The position numbers and the translations under genes were made by a program. From the NCBI GenBank assembly GCA_003105225.1, contig PQAK01000200.1, forward strand, positions 1 to 21,618: DNA of 21,618 bases. The letters are read 5' to 3'. The notes beneath the pieces were generated by a model. The model was not told where the DNA came from and searched no databases. It saw nothing but the letters and a program-made list of their open reading frames with translations. Positions within the stretch are counted from its first letter, which is position 1. Every line of letters begins with the position of its first letter. Source of the stretch: Deltaproteobacteria bacterium. GTDB taxonomy: Bacteria > Desulfobacterota > Deferrimicrobia > Deferrimicrobiales > Deferrimicrobiaceae. Positions 17,359-21,618 of the stretch are shown piece by piece.

Positions 17359-18402
17359 TCAGACGTTGAATCGGACGTGGAAAATATCGCCGTCCTGCAC
17401 GACGTACTCTTTTCCCTCGAGCCTCAATTTTCCCGTGGATTTTGCCTTCGCCATCGTCCCGCAACGTAAAAAATCTTCATAGGAGATCACCTCCGCCCGG
17501 ATGAACCCTTTCTCCAGGTCGGAATGGATCCTCCCCGCCGCGGTCAGTGCGGTTGCCCCCCGCGAGACGTTCCATGCGCGGACCTCGTCCTCCCCCACCG
17601 TGAGGAAGCAGATGTAGTCCATGGCCTCGAAGGCCCCCCGGATCAACCGGTCCCGGGCGCTGCGCTCGATTCCCATTTCCTTCAGGAAATCCGCTTGTTC
17701 GGAAGGAGGCATCTGGGAGATCTCCTCCTCGATTTTCGCCGATAGTCGAAGGAGGGGAAGGCCGCGCTCTGCGGCGACCGGGTTCGCTTCCGGGTACGGT
17801 TCTCCGGTCAAATCCCTTTCCCCCACGTTCAGAACCAGGAGCAGCGGGATCCGGCTGACGAAGCGGAAGCCCGAAAGAACCCTGAGCTCTTCCGCCGAGA
17901 AATCGACCTTACGGAGGGGGATCTCCTTTTCTAGGGAGGCGATCGCCTTGTGGAGTGTCGTCCATTCGATGTCGCGGCGAGCTTCCTTGGCCATCCGCTC
18001 GACCCGTTTCTGGGCGATCAGGTAGTCGGACAACGTCAGCTCCGTTTCGATCGCCCGGAACTCCTTGACGGGATCCAGCCCCTCCGGGGGGGCCGGGTGG
18101 AAATCGTCGGAAAACCCTCGCAGAACGATCGCGAGAACCTCCACGCCCTTGACTTTCGCAAGGGTCTCCGGGGAGAGGAGCTCGCCTTCCTCCTTCACGT
18201 CGATGTCCTCGAACGTGATGGAAACGTAGGTCGTCTTTTGGGGTTGAAAGACGGCGGACAGACGGTCCACCCGCTCGTCGGGGACGCGGATCGTTCCGAT
18301 GCCGGCCGAATGGCTTTTCGCGGAGGCGTCGCCCCCTTCCGCGAGCGCGCGAAACAGCGTGCTCTTGCCGACGCCCGCCTTGCCGAAGATGCCCACCTTC
18401 AT
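17359..18402 (-). CDS. YchF-like (Obg-related) P-loop NTPase with TGS/DUF933 domain
   Basis: 347 aa from the ATG at 18402, slightly shorter than YchF (about 363). The P-loop reads GKAGVGKST (7-15) in place of the usual GLPNVGKST. The nucleotide-specificity motif is NVGE (192-195), matching the NVxE that makes YchF prefer ATP over GTP. The C-terminal TGS-type domain (about 270-347; VRAWNVSRGATALTAAGRIHSD, EKGFIRAEVISYEDF, VQDGDIFHVRFNV) is very well conserved. The G3 region that is normally DIAGLVKGAS reads DIDVKEEG, so the invariant glycine is lost. YchF binds ribosomes and is tied to stress and translation control; this protein may be a paralogue. The ATG overlaps the deacetylase stop by 4 bases. 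Confidence 0.85.
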   Translation of the reverse strand: MKVGIFGKAGVGKSTLFRALAEGGDASAKSHSAGIGTIRVPDERVDRLSAVFQPQKTTYVSITFEDIDVKEEGELLSPETLAKVKGVEVLAIVLRGFSDDFHPAPPEGLDPVKEFRAIETELTLSDYLIAQKRVERMAKEARRDIEWTTLHKAIASLEKEIPLRKVDFSAEELRVLSGFRFVSRIPLLLVLNVGERDLTGEPYPEANPVAAERGLPLLRLSAKIEEEISQMPPSEQADFLKEMGIERSARDRLIRGAFEAMDYICFLTVGEDEVRAWNVSRGATALTAAGRIHSDLEKGFIRAEVISYEDFLRCGTMAKAKSTGKLRLEGKEYVVQDGDIFHVRFNV

Positions 18403-19181
18403 GGCTCCGGCGTCTCCTCGTCCGGGATGTCCTCGAGCAGGCCGTTCTCCGGCCGGCCCGGCCGGGGGAGCCGGGTTTTCGCCAGCACGTAGGTTTCCAG
18501 CCGCGCGAATTCCCGGTATCCCTCCCGCGACAGGATCCTGGCGGAATCCTTGGCCTGCGTGCGGTGGCACGAGAAGGCCTCCACCTTCCTCCCGACGAAG
18601 GCGGAAACGTCCACGAAGGCGGAGAGCGACTCCCTGGGCACGCCCGCGAGCGGTGCGTTCCACGCATCCAGGATTTCCTGAGCGATCTCGAATTGGTAGA
18701 GCTTGCAGGGCGCCCAGGGCGCGAGTCCTTCCGGCTGCCGGCGTGGAAAACGCATCGGGTCCGCCGCGGCGTCGAACGCTTCCAGCGCCACCTCCGACAT
18801 CACGACATGGTCGGGATGCCCGGAAACCCCTCCCGGCCCGAAGCCGATCAGGACATGAGGGCGGAAACGGCGGATCTGGTCGACCGCCTTTTCGACGAGA
18901 AGCGCCCGGGGCGTTTGCGCAAGCCGGCCGTCGGCGAACCCGAGAAACGCGACGTCCCGGATCCCCAGGACCCGCGCGGCGCAGCGGAGCTCCGCCGCGC
19001 GGACTTCGCCCAGGTGCTCCCGGTCCGTGACCGGCGGATCCCCGATCATCCCGGCCTGCCCCGTCGTCGCCGTCGCGAGGTAGACGCCGGCCCCCTCGCT
19101 CGAATACTTCGCGATGGTCCCTCCCGGCCCGAACGTCTCGTCGTCGGGATGCGCCAGGAGGAGCAGGATCCTACGCGTCAA
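18399..19181 (-). CDS. PIG-L/LmbE family deacetylase
   Basis: 260 aa. The zinc-site motif AHPDDE is at residues 10-15 and the second motif HPDH at 122-125; between them lie TTGQAG and EVRAAELRCAARVLG, typical of GlcNAc-PI/MshB/BshB-type N-deacetylases. The family removes acetyl groups from GlcNAc-containing small molecules or lipids. The substrate here could be a thiol precursor, a glycolipid or an antibiotic-like molecule. The C-terminal tail is rich in E, D and P. TTG start at 19181 with AAAGGG about 10 bases upstream; no ATG fits the family N terminus. It overlaps the YchF-like gene by 4 bases (ATGA) and is divergent from the patatin gene. Confidence 0.88.
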   Translation of the reverse strand: MTRRILLLLAHPDDETFGPGGTIAKYSSEGAGVYLATATTGQAGMIGDPPVTDREHLGEVRAAELRCAARVLGIRDVAFLGFADGRLAQTPRALLVEKAVDQIRRFRPHVLIGFGPGGVSGHPDHVVMSEVALEAFDAAADPMRFPRRQPEGLAPWAPCKLYQFEIAQEILDAWNAPLAGVPRESLSAFVDVSAFVGRKVEAFSCHRTQAKDSARILSREGYREFARLETYVLAKTRLPRPGRPENGLLEDIPDEETPEP

Positions 19182-19244
19182 TTCCCTCGAGCCCTTTCCG
19201 GGGATTTTTCTCCTGCGTGCGGACGATATACGATAGCACAAAGC

Positions 19245-19273
19245 GTTCCCCGCTTGCACCGGCGGGGGAGAAC
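19245..19273. repeat. Stem-loop in the patatin gene leader
   Basis: CCCCGC (19248-19253) pairs with GCGGGG (19262-19267) across an 8-base loop, and flanking GTT (19245-19247) with AAC (19271-19273) can extend it past a small bulge. It lies 17 bases before the GTG start at 19290 in the 108-bp divergent gap. It could shape translation start or be a protein site; there is no comparative support. Confidence 0.35.
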
Positions 19274-19289
19274 CCCTATCCTTGTTCCC

Positions 19290-20450
19290 GTGGAAAGCAA
19301 GGCGGCGCTCATCCTCGGCGGGGGCGGCATCACCGGGGGAGTGTACGAACTGGGCGTACTCTCCGCCCTGGATGATTTCCTCGTCGGGGGGCGCAGGCCG
19401 ACGGATTTCGACATCTTCGTCGGGATCAGCGCCGGCAGCCTCCTGGCCGCCTTCCTGGCGAACGGCATCTCGGTGAAGGAGATGTGCAAGGCCGTCCTCG
19501 GCGAGCAGGAGCACCGGCTTCTCCTGCGCCGCGAGGACATCTACGATTTCCGTTTCCGGCCGTTCCTGCGCGCCGGGTGGAACTTTCTCCGCAGCATCGG
19601 ACCCGTCATCCGCCACCTGCACCGCGAAGGCCAGCCCGTCACGTTCCTCAACGCCGTCGCGCTCTTCCAGCAGTTTCTCCCCGCCGGCTTCTTCTCCAAC
19701 GCGAACCTGGAGCGCTACGTGGCCCGCATCCTCTCCGAGGAGGGGCGGACGAACTCGTTCGACGCGCTGGCGAAAAAGCTGTTCATCGTCGCGACGGAAA
19801 TCGACACGGGGGAGCGCTGGATCTTCGGCCCCGGGGAAGACTCCGACACCCCCATCTCGAAGGCCATCCAGGCCTCCACCGCCATCCCGGTCTTCTTCGA
19901 GCCGGTCCGCATCGGGGACCGGTATTTCGTCGACGGCGCTGCCGAGCGCGTCGGCCACCTGGATCTCCCGATCGCCGCCGGCGCCCGGTTCCTCCTGATG
20001 ATCAACCCGACCGTTCCCATCTACAACGACCGGACGGTGGTGTGCATCCCGAATCTTCGCGGGTACTGCAGCTCGCTGACGGAAACCGGCTTCACCGCCA
20101 TCGCGGAGCAGACGTTCCGGATCAATTCGCGGGTGAAGCTGGAGCTCGGGGTCGACCTCTTCCGGAAGCACCACCCGGAGGCGGCGTTCATCCTGATCGA
20201 GCCCGCCCCGATGGAATCCACGCTGTTCCTGTACGGAAGCATGAACTTCGCGGAGCGTGTCCAGGTGCTCAATTACGGATACAATTCCGCCGCGTTCCAC
20301 TTCACGGAGAATTACCCGCGCCTGAAGGACGCGTTCGCATCGCACGGGATGGAAGTGTCCCTGGACCGGATTGCCGTCGACCGTTTCCTGGAATTCGCGG
20401 CGCGGGCACGGACCCGGAGGAAGTTCGGCATGAAACTCCGCTACGGGTGA
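19290..20450 (+). CDS. Patatin-like phospholipase
   Basis: 386 aa from a GTG that begins MESKAALILGGGGITGGVYE. The oxyanion-hole glycine run is at 10-13, the nucleophile is Ser47 in GISAG, and the catalytic aspartate is Asp215 in VDGA, giving an intact Ser-Asp dyad. The family hydrolyses acyl ester bonds of phospholipids or neutral lipids. No signal peptide is seen, so it should act at the inner face of the membrane or in the cytoplasm unless secreted by a dedicated system. The GTG is weakly supported because the nearest purine-rich run lies about 19 bases upstream, but no better in-frame start gives a family-like N terminus. It converges with the ammonium transporter across 6 bp. Confidence 0.9.
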   Translation: MESKAALILGGGGITGGVYELGVLSALDDFLVGGRRPTDFDIFVGISAGSLLAAFLANGISVKEMCKAVLGEQEHRLLLRREDIYDFRFRPFLRAGWNFLRSIGPVIRHLHREGQPVTFLNAVALFQQFLPAGFFSNANLERYVARILSEEGRTNSFDALAKKLFIVATEIDTGERWIFGPGEDSDTPISKAIQASTAIPVFFEPVRIGDRYFVDGAAERVGHLDLPIAAGARFLLMINPTVPIYNDRTVVCIPNLRGYCSSLTETGFTAIAEQTFRINSRVKLELGVDLFRKHHPEAAFILIEPAPMESTLFLYGSMNFAERVQVLNYGYNSAAFHFTENYPRLKDAFASHGMEVSLDRIAVDRFLEFAARARTRRKFGMKLRYG

Positions 20451-20456
20451 CCTCCC

Positions 20457-21618
20457 CTACCAGTTGTACCCCGACTCGCCGTGCACGGAGAGATCGAGCC
20501 CCATGACCTCGTCCTCCTTCGCGACCCGAAGCCCCATCGTCTTGTCGAGCAGCTTCAGCAGGAGAAAGCTGACGCAGAAGGAGTACACGAGGGTGACGGC
20601 CGCCGCCAGGGCCTGGATGGCCAGCTGCCGGGGGTTCCCGTAAAAGAGGCCGTTGGCCCCTCCCGCGTTGACGAGGGTCGTCGCGAACAGGCCCGTGGCG
20701 AGCGCCCCGAACGTGCCGCCGACGCAGTGAACGCCCACGACGTCCAGGGAATCGTCATATCCGAGCCGCCCCTTGAGCATCACCGCGCCGTAGCACAGCG
20801 CACCGGCCGCGAGGCCGATGAGGAGCGCTCCGGTCGGCCGCACGAACCCGGCGGCGGGAGTGATCGCGACCAGCCCGGCGACGCACCCCGAGGCGGCCCC
20901 GAGCACCGTCGGCTTCCCGCGGTGGATCCACTCCGCGAACATCCAGGACAGGGTCGCGGCCGCCGCCGCGACGTGCGTGGCCACGAAGGCGCTCGTGGAG
21001 AGCTCCCCCGCGGCGAGCGCGCTCCCGGCGTTGAAGCCGAACCAGCCGAACCAGAGGATGGCCGCGCCGAGCACCGTCATCGGAAGGTTGTGCGGCGCCA
21101 TGTTCTCCGCGCCGAACCCCTTCCGCTTCCCGACGACGAGCGCCGCCGCCAGCGCGCTGACGCCGGAGGTGATGTGGACGACCGTCCCGCCGGCGAAGTC
21201 CAGCGCGCCCAGGTTCCGGATCCACCCGCCGATCCCCCACACCCAGTGGGCGACGGGGTTGTAGACCAGCAGCGCCCACAGCAGGGTGAAGACGAGGAAG
21301 GTGGAGAACTTGAACCGCTCCGCGAACGCCCCGGTGATCAGCGCGGGCGTGATGACCGCGAACATCATCTGGTAGATCATGAACGCCTGGTGGGGAACGG
21401 TCGCGGCGTACTCCTTGAACGGCGCGAGCCCGACGCCGTTCAGGGCGAACCAGGACAGGTCGCCGATGACTCCCCACCGGTCCGGCCCGAAGGCGAAGCT
21501 GTAGCCGACGAGCATCCACTCGACGCTGATGAGGCCGATGATGATGAACGACTGCATGATCGTGCCGAGGATGTTCTTCCTGCGGACCATCCCGCCGTAA
21601 AAGAGCGCAAGCCCCGGG
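20457..21618 (-). CDS. amt: Ammonium transporter (Amt family), N terminus cut by right edge
   Basis: 386 residues are visible; the reading frame stays open to the window edge, where it reads PGLALFYGGMVRRKN, a stretch internal to Amt proteins, so the ATG at 21590 is not the true start. Family landmarks are all present: YQMMFAVITPALITGAFAER, the NPVAHWVWGIGGW loop, and the twin pore histidines in DFAGGTVVHI and DVVGVHCVGGTFGAL. It conducts ammonia/ammonium across the inner membrane. The C-terminal cytoplasmic tail ends LDLSVHGESGYNW, as in members controlled by GlnK. A glnK gene often flanks amt; none is seen on this side. Confidence 0.96.
   Translation of the reverse strand, partial: PGLALFYGGMVRRKNILGTIMQSFIIIGLISVEWMLVGYSFAFGPDRWGVIGDLSWFALNGVGLAPFKEYAATVPHQAFMIYQMMFAVITPALITGAFAERFKFSTFLVFTLLWALLVYNPVAHWVWGIGGWIRNLGALDFAGGTVVHITSGVSALAAALVVGKRKGFGAENMAPHNLPMTVLGAAILWFGWFGFNAGSALAAGELSTSAFVATHVAAAAATLSWMFAEWIHRGKPTVLGAASGCVAGLVAITPAAGFVRPTGALLIGLAAGALCYGAVMLKGRLGYDDSLDVVGVHCVGGTFGALATGLFATTLVNAGGANGLFYGNPRQLAIQALAAAVTLVYSFCVSFLLLKLLDKTMGLRVAKEDEVMGLDLSVHGESGYNW

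Overview
The window looks like ordinary chromosome from a high-GC Gram-negative bacterium, most likely a deltaproteobacterium in the broad sense (Desulfuromonadota or Desulfobacterota-like). That placement is inference. It rests on high GC with many GTG and TTG starts, a malic enzyme with an N-terminal ACT domain, a soluble lytic transglycosylase, an AmgK/MurU-like pair, an HD-GYP response regulator and a YchF-like protein. I see no transposase, integrase, phage gene, CRISPR array, tRNA or rRNA. Genes are densely packed, with many 4-base overlaps.

Left part (1-6756). The N-terminal part of a periplasmic lytic transglycosylase (slt) runs off the left edge. It is divergent from a tight plus-strand run: a TIM-barrel sugar isomerase/epimerase, an AmgK-like sugar kinase, a MurU-like nucleotidyltransferase with an added left-handed beta-helix tail, and an MFS transporter. 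A short aldehyde dehydrogenase follows. The natural reading is a cell-wall sugar salvage module (release, anomeric phosphorylation, nucleotide activation), but the sugar is not proven by sequence.

Middle (6791-12525). Four minus-strand genes follow: ACT-malic enzyme, phosphomannomutase/phosphoglucomutase and undecaprenyl-diphosphatase (uppP) in one tight run, then a DUF255 thioredoxin-like protein after a 296-bp gap that holds a nested inverted repeat. The malic enzyme is divergent from an XRE-cupin regulator. Their 209-bp intergenic region is AT-rich and carries three related GGTAT-type motifs lying on the candidate promoters.

Right part (12526-21618). The XRE-cupin regulator converges on endonuclease III (nth), which is preceded by an 85-aa unknown ORF. 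Divergent from these, across overlapping candidate promoters, is an acyl-CoA ligase-type enzyme. Its 3' end overlaps an orphan AMMECR1 gene, which is translationally coupled to an HD-GYP response regulator. Upstream on the same strand are a YchF-like NTPase and a PIG-L/LmbE deacetylase that overlap by 4 bp. A divergent patatin-like phospholipase and the 3' part of an ammonium transporter, cut by the right edge, complete the window.

The most interesting items are the putative peptidoglycan-sugar salvage cluster, the YchF-like protein with an eroded G3 motif, the HD-GYP/AMMECR1 coupling and the motif-laden regulator/malic enzyme intergenic region. I do not see a clear previously undescribed system.
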